Positions 1 through 6,700 of a stretch of DNA of 7,232 nucleotides are shown piece after piece; position 1 is the stretch's first letter; every line of letters begins with the position of its first letter. Position numbers and translations under genes: made by a program. Under the pieces are notes generated by a model. The model had not been told where the DNA came from. It saw only the letters and a program-made list of their open reading frames with translations, and did not search any database. This DNA comes from JBEBXQ01 sp040391535 (GTDB lineage Bacteria; Bacteroidota; Bacteroidia; Cytophagales; Spirosomataceae): the NCBI GenBank assembly GCA_040391535.1, contig JBEBXQ010000179.1, positions 1-7,232 on the forward strand, written 5' to 3'.

Positions 1-80
1 TTATGATTTAAAACTGGTCCGCAATTAAATCAAATCTCCTGCTCTCTGAAATCATCAGGAAGACATCCCGGGAATTTATC

Positions 81-110
81 CTGTAATACAGTTCATCATC
101 TGAACTACAG
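81..110. repeat. imperfect hairpin downstream of the hydrolase gene
   Basis: Six bases, AGTTCA at 90-95, pair with TGAACT at 101-106 around a 5-base loop. An outer CTGT (81-84) can pair with ACAG (107-110) across a one-sided 5-base bulge. It lies just past the stop codon of the minus-strand operon, so it could stabilise or mark the 3' end of that transcript. No T-run follows on either strand, so it is not a convincing intrinsic terminator. The rest of 1-123 has no supportable gene: all three plus frames hit a stop within the first 28 bases. Confidence 0.3.
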
Positions 111-123
111 GGAGAAGTACGCA

Positions 124-894
124 TTACGAATTCAGAAATTCCATCAAAGCCTTTTCAAAAGCTGCTGGTTGTTCGGCCTGAATCCAATGACCTGCACCTG
201 GTATGGTAACTACTTCTGCATGGATAAATATTCCCCTGATGCCTTCCAGGTCCGCGTCTTTTACGTATTTTGAATTACCACCGCGCATAAATAAAACCGG
301 TGCAGTAACCTGATGATTTTGCTCAATCGCATAACCTACCTCTTCCATATGCATGGTTAATGCAGAAAGATTAAATCTCCACCCAAATCCACCTCCGTCT
401 TTTCTGTACAGATTTTTGAGCAGAAACTGTCTGACGCTTAAGGAAGGTTCGTAAGCAGCCATGAACTCCTCGGCTTCATTCCGGTTTTGCAGCTGATCAA
501 GATCAAGGGCATTGAGTCCCCTCAGAATATCATCATTATTCACACGGCTGAGCCTGGGAGCTATATCCACAATCACCAGACGGGAAAAAGCATCAGGGTG
601 ATCAGTAGCAAACTGCATAACCGTTTTCCCACCCATAGAATGGCCGATCAGGATCGGAGCATCGAGCTGCATGCTATCCAGAAACTGTTTCAGGTCTTCC
701 GAAAGGACTGTGTAATTATGGTCGGGGAGGTGCGGTGAACGTCCGTGATTACGCTGGTCAACCAGATAAACCGTATACCCCTGGGCAGCGATCGTCCTGG
801 CCATGGTTAACCAGTTATCCAACATCCCGAAAACACCGTGAAGAATCACAATAGCGGGTCCTGATTCTCCGATTTTTTTATAATTAAGCTCCAT
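124..894 (-). CDS. alpha/beta hydrolase, YbfF/ABHD11-type esterase
   Basis: A 256-residue cytoplasmic alpha/beta-hydrolase with no signal peptide or membrane segment. Visible motifs are the oxyanion-hole HG at 19-20 in ILHGVFG, the DQRNHG strand-turn at 46-51, the nucleophile elbow GHSMGG at 84-89 (Ser86), and the catalytic His236 in GAGHW. The VDIAP segment places Asp110, and GGNSKYV places Ser208, where the E. coli YbfF family has its acid and accessory serine. Length and the RNHG signature fit the YbfF/ABHD11 esterase group, whose members cleave short-chain and acyl-CoA or thioester substrates in vitro; the natural substrate cannot be read from sequence. It is the last of four same-strand genes after glpF, separated by 84 bp that contain a promoter-like box and a long inverted repeat. 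It may therefore be transcribed both with the glp genes and on its own. A role in releasing glycerol from esters is only an inference from position. The ATG start gives the usual short lead into the first strand. Confidence 0.9.
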   Translation of the reverse strand: MELNYKKIGESGPAIVILHGVFGMLDNWLTMARTIAAQGYTVYLVDQRNHGRSPHLPDHNYTVLSEDLKQFLDSMQLDAPILIGHSMGGKTVMQFATDHPDAFSRLVIVDIAPRLSRVNNDDILRGLNALDLDQLQNRNEAEEFMAAYEPSLSVRQFLLKNLYRKDGGGFGWRFNLSALTMHMEEVGYAIEQNHQVTAPVLFMRGGNSKYVKDADLEGIRGIFIHAEVVTIPGAGHWIQAEQPAAFEKALMEFLNS

Positions 895-905
895 TTTAAA
901 TTCAG

Positions 906-950
906 ATTCCCTGTTTCAAACGGCCACAAAGGTACGATGAAACAGGGAAT
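906..950. repeat. perfect 13-bp inverted repeat between glpF and the hydrolase
   Basis: ATTCCCTGTTTCA at 906-918 is exactly complementary to TGAAACAGGGAAT at 938-950, with a 19-base spacer at 919-937. Pairing can extend outward by one G-U and one A-U pair. In the plus direction the second arm runs into a five-T tract (950-954), which resembles a terminator for antisense transcription. In the minus (operon) direction no U-run follows. The spacer holds the -7-like box TACCTTTG on the minus strand. The element could be an operator, an mRNA-processing or stability hairpin, or an antisense terminator. Confidence 0.7.
927..934 (-). promoter_or_regulatory. putative -7 promoter box of the hydrolase gene
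   Basis: The minus strand reads TACCTTTG, an exact match to the Bacteroidota primary-sigma -7 consensus TAnnTTTG. It would place the transcript start about 25 bases before the hydrolase ATG. I find no TTG or TTTG at the usual distance of about 20 bases upstream; the nearest CAAA on the plus strand (967-970) is 32 bases away. The promoter would be weak or activator-dependent. The box sits in the loop of the 13-bp inverted repeat. Confidence 0.4.
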
Positions 951-978
951 TTTTGATAAGTTATCACAAATGCCCGTC

Positions 979-1710
979 TTACGGAAGCAATGCAAGGTAT
1001 AAAAAGGCGGCAAGAGCAGCTCCGATAACCGGTCCGGCCACCGGTACCCATGCGTAGCCCCAGTCACTATCTGCTTTGTTTTTTATCGGCACCAGGGCAT
1101 GTACAATCCGGGGTCCCAGGTCCCTGACAGGGTTGATCGCGTAGCCGGTCGTGCCACCCAGTGAAAGACCGATTGCCCATACCACAAATGATACAGGGAT
1201 GGCTCCGATAGTACCCAGGCCTACGGGTTGTTCGGTTTCGGTAATTTCAGCACCGGTAATATAAAATACCGCGAAAATCAATACAAAAGTACCGATGATC
1301 TCACTGAAAAGATTCAATGGAAGGTTACGGATATTGGGGGATGTACAGAAAACGGCCCTTTTGGTTGGCCCGTCTTCCGTTCGGTCAAAATGGTCTTTAT
1401 AGGTAACCCATACCAGAAAGGCACCTGCCATGGCTCCCAGCAGCTGAGCCAGAATGTACGTTCCAACAAGTTCCCAGGCAAATTTACCCCCAATGGCAAG
1501 ACCAATACTAACTGCAGGGCTCAGGTGCGCGCCGCTGTAGGGACCGGCCACCAGTACACCGACAAAAACGCCCAGTGCCCAGGCTGTCGTAATTACAATC
1601 CATCCGCCGCCATTTCCTTTGGTATCATTCAATATAACATTGGCTACCACACCACCACCTAACAGAATGAGGAGCATCGTGCCGAGGAATTCAGCTATAA
1701 AAGGAGACAT
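979..1710 (-). CDS. glpF: glycerol facilitator GlpF (aquaglyceroporin, MIP family)
   Basis: A 243-residue inner-membrane channel of the major intrinsic protein family that passes glycerol down its gradient for trapping by GlpK. The hydrophobic pattern fits six membrane helices plus two re-entrant half helices. The first half-helix motif is SGAHLSPAV (59-67), so the usual Asn of the NPA box is Ser64. The second is GYAINPVRD (189-197), giving NPV at 193-195. By alignment to E. coli GlpF by eye, the selectivity filter is Trp44, Gly181, Tyr190 and Arg196 (E. coli has Trp48, Gly191, Phe200, Arg206), which fits a glycerol rather than a water-only channel. Length is a little short of E. coli GlpF (281 residues), mainly at the C-terminus. 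The gene follows glpK by 28 bp with no recognisable promoter between them, so the two are probably co-transcribed. The Asn-to-Ser change in the first box is unusual. Confidence 0.95.
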   Translation of the reverse strand: MSPFIAEFLGTMLLILLGGGVVANVILNDTKGNGGGWIVITTAWALGVFVGVLVAGPYSGAHLSPAVSIGLAIGGKFAWELVGTYILAQLLGAMAGAFLVWVTYKDHFDRTEDGPTKRAVFCTSPNIRNLPLNLFSEIIGTFVLIFAVFYITGAEITETEQPVGLGTIGAIPVSFVVWAIGLSLGGTTGYAINPVRDLGPRIVHALVPIKNKADSDWGYAWVPVAGPVIGAALAAFLYLALLP

Positions 1711-1738
1711 AAATCAAAGGTGTTTAGGTTGAAACTGT

Positions 1739-3241
1739 TTAGTGACTGTTATTGGCCCAGGTTTGTAATGCATCAATGGCCCGTTTCCATTCTTCAATAC
1801 CCGAGGTTACTTCTTCCTGGGTAAGTTCGGGTTCAAATGCCTTTTCAATCTGCCACAACTGCTGGATTTCTTCGGTATTTTCCCAATATCCCGTTGCGAG
1901 CCCGGCCAGGTATGCCGCACCCAGTGCCGTGGTTTCAATCGTCACGGGCCTGATTACCCTGGTGCCCAATACATTGGCCTGAAACTGAATCAGCGCGTCA
2001 TTGACCGTCGCGCCGCCGTCTACCCGTAATTCCTGAATACCCAGACCTGCATCCGCTTCCATGGCTTTGACCACATCCATGGTCTGGTAAGCGATACTTT
2101 CAATGGCTGCTCTGGCGATATGCGCGCTGGTAGTGCCACGGGTAATGCCAAATATGGCGCCCCGCGCATTCTGGTTCCAGTAGGGTGCACCCAGTCCGGC
2201 AAAGGCAGGTACAAAATAAACTCCTTCCGAACTGTTTACGGAGCCGGCCAGTTTTTCAACTTCTTCAGAAGATCTTATAATTTCCAGTCCGTCGCGAAGC
2301 CATTGTACCACTGCGCCACCTATGAAGATACTTCCTTCAAAAGCATATTGCGTTTTTCCGTTGATGGTCCATGCAATGGTTGTAAGCAGGTTATTTTTGG
2401 AAAGCAAAGGTTTGTCACCGATGTTCATCAGCATAAAACAACCGGTTCCGTAGGTGTTTTTAACCATCCCTGGCTCAACGCACATTTGTCCGAACAGGGC
2501 GGCCTGCTGATCACCGGCAATCCCTGCAATAGGAATATGATGTGCAAAAAGGGTGGTTTCGGTTTCTCCGTAGATTTCACTGGAACTCTTTACTTCCGGA
2601 AGCATGGACCGGGGGATGGTCAGCAGTTCCAGCAATTCGTCATCCCATTCCAGTGTATTGATATTATATAATAAAGTTCTGGAAGCATTCGTGACATCGG
2701 TGACGTGCACCTTGCCACGGGTAAAATTCCAGATCAGCCAGGTATCTACGGTTCCGCAGATCAGTTCCCCTGCTTCTGCTTTCGCCCTGGCCCCTTCGAC
2801 ATGGTCAAGAATCCATTTTATTTTTGTGCCGGAGAAATAAGCGTCAATAACAAGTCCCGTTTTTTCACGGATCATACTTTCACGGCCATCAGCCTTGAGC
2901 TGATCACAATAGGCGGAAGTGCGCCGGTCCTGCCATACAATCGCATTGTAAACGGGTATACCTGTATTTTTATCCCATACGACGACAGTTTCCCTCTGAT
3001 TGGTAATGCCTATAGCGGCTATATTGGAGCCATTCAGGCCAACCTTGACCGTAGCTTCAGCAGCTACACCTGCCTGTGACGACCAGATCTCATTGGGGTC
3101 GTGTTCTACCCATCCCGGCTTAGGGAAAATCTGTGTAAATTCTTTTTGTGCTTTGGAAATAATTTGTCCCTTTTTGTCAAAAACAATAGCCCTTGAACTC
3201 GTGGTACCCTGGTCCAGGGCCAGAATATATTTTTCTTTCAT
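1739..3241 (-). CDS. glpK: glycerol kinase GlpK
   Basis: Full-length (500 residues) FGGY-family kinase that phosphorylates glycerol with ATP to sn-glycerol-3-phosphate in the cytoplasm. Visible landmarks are the N-terminal phosphate loop LDQGTTSSR (9-17), the glycerol-binding Arg83-Glu84 in TNQRET, the substrate-pocket Tyr135 in DAYFSGTK, and the catalytic-base Asp244 in GIAGDQQAALFGQ. The second nucleotide-binding half contains YGTGCFM (264-270) and DGGATVND. Two known regulatory sites seem absent. The loop before IPIAG reads TLFAHH, so the E. coli fructose-1,6-bisphosphate residues (Gly234, Arg236) are replaced. The position of the histidine phosphorylated by HPr in Firmicutes is Thr230. 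I infer that control is mainly transcriptional. It lies between glpD (49 bp upstream) and glpF (28 bp downstream). The ATG start yields the standard MKEKYILALDQGT N-terminus. Confidence 0.98.
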   Translation of the reverse strand: MKEKYILALDQGTTSSRAIVFDKKGQIISKAQKEFTQIFPKPGWVEHDPNEIWSSQAGVAAEATVKVGLNGSNIAAIGITNQRETVVVWDKNTGIPVYNAIVWQDRRTSAYCDQLKADGRESMIREKTGLVIDAYFSGTKIKWILDHVEGARAKAEAGELICGTVDTWLIWNFTRGKVHVTDVTNASRTLLYNINTLEWDDELLELLTIPRSMLPEVKSSSEIYGETETTLFAHHIPIAGIAGDQQAALFGQMCVEPGMVKNTYGTGCFMLMNIGDKPLLSKNNLLTTIAWTINGKTQYAFEGSIFIGGAVVQWLRDGLEIIRSSEEVEKLAGSVNSSEGVYFVPAFAGLGAPYWNQNARGAIFGITRGTTSAHIARAAIESIAYQTMDVVKAMEADAGLGIQELRVDGGATVNDALIQFQANVLGTRVIRPVTIETTALGAAYLAGLATGYWENTEEIQQLWQIEKAFEPELTQEEVTSGIEEWKRAIDALQTWANNSH

Positions 3242-3290
3242 AAGGGTTTGAACTAGGTGTTAAAAGTGTAAAATGAAAAATTATCAGGCG

Positions 3291-4919
3291 TTATTTCAAT
3301 ACTGGTTCCGCCTCAGGAGAGGGCAGGTAACCTTTTGCTGTTTTATAAAAGGCAGCCAGCTGCTCATTCTCCCATTGTTCGTCTTTATTTAATTCTCTGG
3401 CAAGCAAAGAAGCTATTAAAGGAGCGCATTCAATGGCTTTTCGGGCATCGAGGTAAAGAATACGTACCCTGCGCGCGAGAATATCCTCGACAGTCCGTGC
3501 CATTTCATGCCGGATCGCAAATATTACCTGTGCAAGTGTGAAATCCAGTCCGGGAGATAATGATTTTGCCCACTCCGGATTTTCGGTAGTCAGCTGTTGC
3601 AGGGCAGTGAGATCAGTTCCGTAAAAACTCAGATGCTCAGGATGGTGCCTGCTGTCTTCATTACCATGAATGGATACATTCGCGCTTACCGAAGGATGGA
3701 AAGGAAGGTTAGCTTGTGTGATTGCCTTTTCTACCACATCTTCACCCATTTTGCGGAAAGTAGTCCATTTGCCACCGGTAATGGTAATGAGTCCGCTTTG
3801 GGAAACAAATATTTTATGGCTTCTTGAGATTTCTTTGGTTTTGGACTGATCTCCTGTCGATACAGCCAGCGGACGAAGTCCGGCGTACATGCTCAGCACA
3901 TCCGACAGCTTTGGTGCTCTTACTAGGTATTGTTCAGCGGTTTTGAGAACAAAGTTAATTTCTGACTCCAGCGGTTGAGGTTCCAGACTCTTTTCATCTA
4001 CGGGCGTATCAGTAGTGCCCAGAATGACACGGTTGTGCCATGGGATAATAAACATTACTCTGCCATCGGAAGTTTTCGGGATCATAATGGCATCATCTGA
4101 TTTCAGAAAGGATTTGTCGAGCACAAGGTGAATACCCTGACTGGGTCTTACCAGCGGTTTTTCTCCCGCATGATCGAGTTTCAGGATATCATCTACAAAT
4201 ATGCCGGTCGCATTCACGACCGATTTTCCCTGAATGCTGAAAGTCTCCCCGGTTTCGCTATCCATAGCGCTTACACCATTTATTTTTCCCTGAGCATCTT
4301 TCTCGATGCCTTTTACCTGAACATAATTCAGTACCGTTGCTCCTTTTTCAATACAGGTCTGGGCAATATTAAGTGCCAGCCGTGAATCGTCAAATTGTCC
4401 GTCCTGATAGGAAATACCTCCTTTCAGCTGATCCGGTTTCAATACCGGCAGGCGGTGGCTGGTTTCGGATACAGACAAAAATGAAGTTCTGCCCAGTCTT
4501 AATTTTCCTGCCAGTAAATCATAAACTGATAATCCGACACCATACAGCGCGATGTTAAACCAGTCGTAAGAGGGAATGATAAAGGTCTGATTTTTGACAA
4601 GGTGAGCGGCATTTCTGGCCAGCAATCCCCGTTCTTTCAGGGCTTCTCTGACGAGGTCAATATTGCCCTGTGCCAGGTAACGAACTCCTCCATGTACCAG
4701 TTTGGTGCTTTTGCTGGAAGTCCCTTTGGCAAAATCAGATTGTTCAAGCAGCAGGGTTTTATAACCTCTGGTGACGGCGTCCAGTGCTACACCCAGACCG
4801 GTTGCACCGCCTCCGATAATAATCAGGTCCCAGTTCTGGTCGCTGCGAAGCCGGGTAAGCTGGTTATGCCGGCTGAACAGATCACTGTTACGGCTGTCAG
4901 GAAGAAAGTCAGGTTTCAT
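3291..4919 (-). CDS. glpD: FAD-dependent glycerol-3-phosphate dehydrogenase GlpD
   Basis: A 542-residue respiratory dehydrogenase that oxidises sn-glycerol-3-phosphate to dihydroxyacetone phosphate at the inner face of the membrane and reduces quinone (menaquinone is expected in this phylum). The FAD-binding Rossmann motif GGGATG is at 36-41, preceded by the strand DLIII. The family signature TSSKSTKLVHGG (67-78) follows. The DAO domain continues through YAGLRPL (345-351) and the C-terminal flavin segment TGGKWTTFRKM (381-391). A DAO_C-type helical domain runs from about 415, with IRHEMARTVEDILARR at 469-484. It is longer than E. coli GlpD (501) and close to the Bacillus type, with about 30 extra N-terminal residues before the FAD strand. 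As first gene of the glp operon, it is preceded by a perfect -7 box about 20 bp before its ATG. It faces the DeoR-family regulator across a 183-bp region. Confidence 0.97.
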   Translation of the reverse strand: MKPDFLPDSRNSDLFSRHNQLTRLRSDQNWDLIIIGGGATGLGVALDAVTRGYKTLLLEQSDFAKGTSSKSTKLVHGGVRYLAQGNIDLVREALKERGLLARNAAHLVKNQTFIIPSYDWFNIALYGVGLSVYDLLAGKLRLGRTSFLSVSETSHRLPVLKPDQLKGGISYQDGQFDDSRLALNIAQTCIEKGATVLNYVQVKGIEKDAQGKINGVSAMDSETGETFSIQGKSVVNATGIFVDDILKLDHAGEKPLVRPSQGIHLVLDKSFLKSDDAIMIPKTSDGRVMFIIPWHNRVILGTTDTPVDEKSLEPQPLESEINFVLKTAEQYLVRAPKLSDVLSMYAGLRPLAVSTGDQSKTKEISRSHKIFVSQSGLITITGGKWTTFRKMGEDVVEKAITQANLPFHPSVSANVSIHGNEDSRHHPEHLSFYGTDLTALQQLTTENPEWAKSLSPGLDFTLAQVIFAIRHEMARTVEDILARRVRILYLDARKAIECAPLIASLLARELNKDEQWENEQLAAFYKTAKGYLPSPEAEPVLK

Positions 4920-4938
4920 TTTGTTTTTATTTATAGAG

Positions 4939-4946
4939 CAAAGATA
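4939..4946 (-). promoter_or_regulatory. -7 box of the glpD operon promoter
   Basis: The minus strand reads TATCTTTG, an exact match to TAnnTTTG, ending 19 bases before the glpD ATG. It predicts a transcript with a very short AT-rich leader (about 12-15 bases) and no Shine-Dalgarno sequence, normal for Bacteroidota. The expected -33 TTTG is missing at 19-21 bases spacing (the minus strand reads TTACTT there). A poor -33 box suits a promoter that depends on a regulator. Confidence 0.6.
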
Positions 4947-4983
4947 CAGGATAGTTTTGATATATAAGTAATGTGTTGTTGCG

Positions 4984-5013
4984 TTTTGGGTTGCTTTTGT
5001 TTCATTTTGTTTT
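4984..5013. promoter_or_regulatory. phased TTTTG repeats, candidate GlpR operator
   Basis: TTTTG occurs at 4984-4988, 4995-4999 and 5005-5009, spaced 11 and 10 bases apart, so all three face the same side of the helix. The last two belong to a 10-base tandem repeat, CTTTTGTTTC followed by ATTTTGTTTT, matching at 8 of 10 positions. DeoR-family sugar regulators often bind TTTC/TTTTG-type repeated half-sites. The element lies between glpD and the regulator, upstream of the glpD -7 box. A possible regulator promoter, TTG (4979-4981), 20 bases, TCATTTTG (5002-5009), overlaps it. Assignment as operator is inference. Confidence 0.4.
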
Positions 5014-5060
5014 ACTTAATCATTTATTTTTATTTTTCAGCACCAAATCGAAACAAAGCG
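4993..5060. repeat. spaced inverted repeat GCTTTTGTTTC / GAAACAAAGC
   Basis: GCTTTTGTTTC at 4993-5003 has a near-exact complement GAAACAAAGC at 5050-5059 (one base shorter in the A-run), with 46 bases of very T-rich DNA between. The pair brackets the middle of the divergent region and could be two sites for one dimeric or tetrameric regulator with DNA looping. Low-complexity T/A runs make chance similarity quite possible. Confidence 0.3.
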
Positions 5061-5063
5061 AAA

Positions 5064-5097
5064 TTGTTTTAACTGTCTCAGATATTGTCTAATTTTG
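5064..5097 (+). promoter_or_regulatory. putative promoter of the DeoR-family regulator
   Basis: TAATTTTG at 5090-5097 matches the -7 consensus TAnnTTTG exactly. A TTG at 5064-5066 lies 23 bases upstream, slightly longer than the usual spacing of about 20. If used, transcription would start around 5101-5104, at or just before the ATG at 5103, giving a leaderless or nearly leaderless mRNA. The upstream TTG start codon at 5085 would then lie outside the message. An alternative promoter at 4979-5009 (one mismatch in the -7 box) would give a normal leader. Confidence 0.35.
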
Positions 5098-5102
5098 AAC
5101 CT

Positions 5103-5873
5103 ATGAATATAACTACAGGTATCCAGAGGCACGCGGTGATTTTAAACCAGCTCGAAGAGCGTGATAGTGTAGATGTGCAGCAGTTGTGCGAGGTGCTTAA
5201 TGTTTCAGCTGTGACGATCAGAAAGGATTTGAAATTACTGGAAGATAAAGGGCTTCTTTTTCGTACGCACGGAGGGGCTTCGCGCATTAATCCTTATATC
5301 CGCGACAGGAACGTGCAGGAGAAGGCCTTATTGTTTGCTACCGAAAAAGAAAAGATTGCAGCGGCGGCGGCTAATCTTATTGTTGAAAACGACTCGGTCA
5401 TTATTGCGTCCGGGACTTCCATGGTAGCGCTTGCCAGGGCTGTCAGGCCCAAAGAATCACTTACGGTGATCACTTCAGCGCTGAATGTTGCACTGGAGTT
5501 AATGAATAGCCGGGATGTACAGGTAATCCAGTTATGCGGAAAAATAAGGCCTAGTTCAGCTTCAGTGGTAGGGCAGGAAGCCGTAGGTTTTCTGAAAGAA
5601 GTGGCGTGCAGTAAGGTTTTTCTTGGCGCGGACGGGATCGATCTGGATTTTGGGGTAACCACTACAAGCCTGGATGAGGCCTATCTTAATCAGCAAATGA
5701 TCAGGTCTTCAGAAGAAACCGTTGTACTGGTGGACTCTTCTAAATTCTCCAGGCGGGGTTTTGGTAAAATCTGCGGATTTGAAAGTGTTTCCAGGATCAT
5801 TACCGACCGTAATGTTTCTGATAAAGTGGTAAACCGGCTTGAGGAAATGGGGGTGGAGGTAACGGCCGTCTGA
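5103..5873 (+). CDS. glpR: DeoR-family transcriptional regulator, probable GlpR
   Basis: A 256-residue regulator from the ATG at 5103. An N-terminal DeoR winged helix-turn-helix (about 7-60) includes VDVQQLCEVLNVSAVTIRKDL and the family hallmark RTHGGA (54-59). The sensor domain (about 75-235) is of the DeoRC sugar-phosphate type, with ASGTS in the phosphate-binding loop, ITSALNVA, LGADGID and VVLVDSSKF, all in the E. coli GlpR order. Divergent placement beside glpD-glpK-glpF makes glycerol-3-phosphate, or another phosphorylated intermediate, the likely effector and the glp operon the likely target. The effector is not proven by sequence. An in-frame TTG at 5085 would add six residues (MSNFEP). 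I prefer ATG because family members usually have only a few residues before the QRHxxIL helix, and because a -7 promoter box covers 5090-5097. A fructose- or other sugar-specific DeoR protein is the main alternative. No clear intrinsic terminator follows in 5874-6007. Confidence 0.9.
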   Translation: MNITTGIQRHAVILNQLEERDSVDVQQLCEVLNVSAVTIRKDLKLLEDKGLLFRTHGGASRINPYIRDRNVQEKALLFATEKEKIAAAAANLIVENDSVIIASGTSMVALARAVRPKESLTVITSALNVALELMNSRDVQVIQLCGKIRPSSASVVGQEAVGFLKEVACSKVFLGADGIDLDFGVTTTSLDEAYLNQQMIRSSEETVVLVDSSKFSRRGFGKICGFESVSRIITDRNVSDKVVNRLEEMGVEVTAV

Positions 5874-6007
5874 GGACCGGTTTTAAAACAATGAATGTCA
5901 GATTGTCATTCAGAGAAAGGTGCTGCTGATTGCATGGTACTGAGGCAGGTGATTTTTCTGCACCTTCATCAGTATTAATCATCAGCTTTATAATGTGTTG
6001 CCGCTTA

Positions 6008-6700
6008 TCACTCCTGCTTTTTATTGAAAGCAGACAGGCCGAATGTTGCATTCTGATTCTGGCCTGAAGTCAGTAGTCCGAATACCAGATATAGCATAAA
6101 CAGAGAGGTGGTAAACAGGACAGTCAGTTGCAGTGCAAAAGGATTCTGCAGCTGTACCAGAATGTCTGCAATGAGCTGATCAGGTTTTGAGAATAAATGC
6201 CAGCTGTTCCAGCGGCCGTAACGTCCGAGATAAACACCGAATCCGGATAATAACAGACTAAAAAAGACAGATAGCCATCCCGTTATATTTCCGGTCATAT
6301 TTCTGATCGTCTGATGGGCGATCCTGAGCGAATAAAGTCCGGTAAGTAATCCGGTAAGTGCAAAAAGAAAAAACAGCATACTGTCGTACCAGAGGATCGG
6401 TCCCTGGAAATGTCCGTTCAGGTGTAATAAATCCGTTATCAGATATGGTGAATTCGGAAAAAACAGTAGCCAGGCAGCGAGCAGCGCTAAAGTCATAAAG
6501 CGCGGAAACCCTGCTTTGTACGACCGGCGGGCAAGCAATACAAAAAGCAGAGGAAGCCATGCTAAAAACAGATTCCAGATAAGAAAGAAAACACGTTTGT
6601 CGGGAATATGGATAATCCGGATCAATACCAGAAGCAGGCAAAGCCCGGTCATGAGAATAAAGGCAAGCGTATGTCTGCTGATTTCAGGTAGTTTACTCAT
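6008..6700 (-). CDS. DUF1361-type integral membrane protein
   Basis: A 230-residue very hydrophobic protein of unknown function. I see about six membrane segments at roughly 10-30, 38-57, 68-90, 105-128, 140-160 and 188-212. Conserved-looking motifs match the DUF1361 family as I know it: WNLFLAWLPL (42-51), FFPNSPYLITDLLHL (80-94), WYD (104-106) and GVYLGRYGRWNSWHL (155-169). The polar PNSPY..TDL and RYGRWNSW segments lie near membrane borders and are the best candidates for a functional site. There is no signal peptide beyond the first membrane segment, and the tail (213-230) is polar. It converges on the regulator gene across 134 bp without a clear terminator and diverges from rpsU across 231 bp. 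Its own promoter is weak by eye: TACTTTTA (minus strand, 6719-6712) with TTCG 19 bases upstream, each one mismatch from consensus. Context gives no functional hint. Confidence 0.8.
   Translation of the reverse strand: MSKLPEISRHTLAFILMTGLCLLLVLIRIIHIPDKRVFFLIWNLFLAWLPLLFVLLARRSYKAGFPRFMTLALLAAWLLFFPNSPYLITDLLHLNGHFQGPILWYDSMLFFLFALTGLLTGLYSLRIAHQTIRNMTGNITGWLSVFFSLLLSGFGVYLGRYGRWNSWHLFSKPDQLIADILVQLQNPFALQLTVLFTTSLFMLYLVFGLLTSGQNQNATFGLSAFNKKQE

Noticed and set aside
1228..1662. 144-codon plus-strand open frame opposite glpF
   Set aside because: Antisense to glpF. The composition is rich in Asn, Gly and Thr with no recognisable motif and no promoter or leader of its own.
1708..1722. -7-like box CACCTTTG on the minus strand just before glpF
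   Set aside because: It has one mismatch at the important first T and would start transcription at the glpF ATG itself. The 28-bp gap after glpK fits co-transcription better.
2120..2671. 183-codon plus-strand open frame opposite glpK
   Set aside because: It lies wholly antisense to a certain gene. Its translation is rich in Cys, Gly and Phe without domain pattern, so it is a shadow of the glpK codons.
5874..6007. Possible bidirectional terminator between the convergent regulator and DUF1361 genes
   Set aside because: Only weak hairpins are present (TGAATG/CATTCA at 5892-5912, AGGTG/CACCT at 5947-5965, AAGGTGC/GCACCTT with a 36-base loop), none followed by a T-run in either direction. The palindrome GTTTTAAAAC at 5880-5889 is too AT-rich to terminate.
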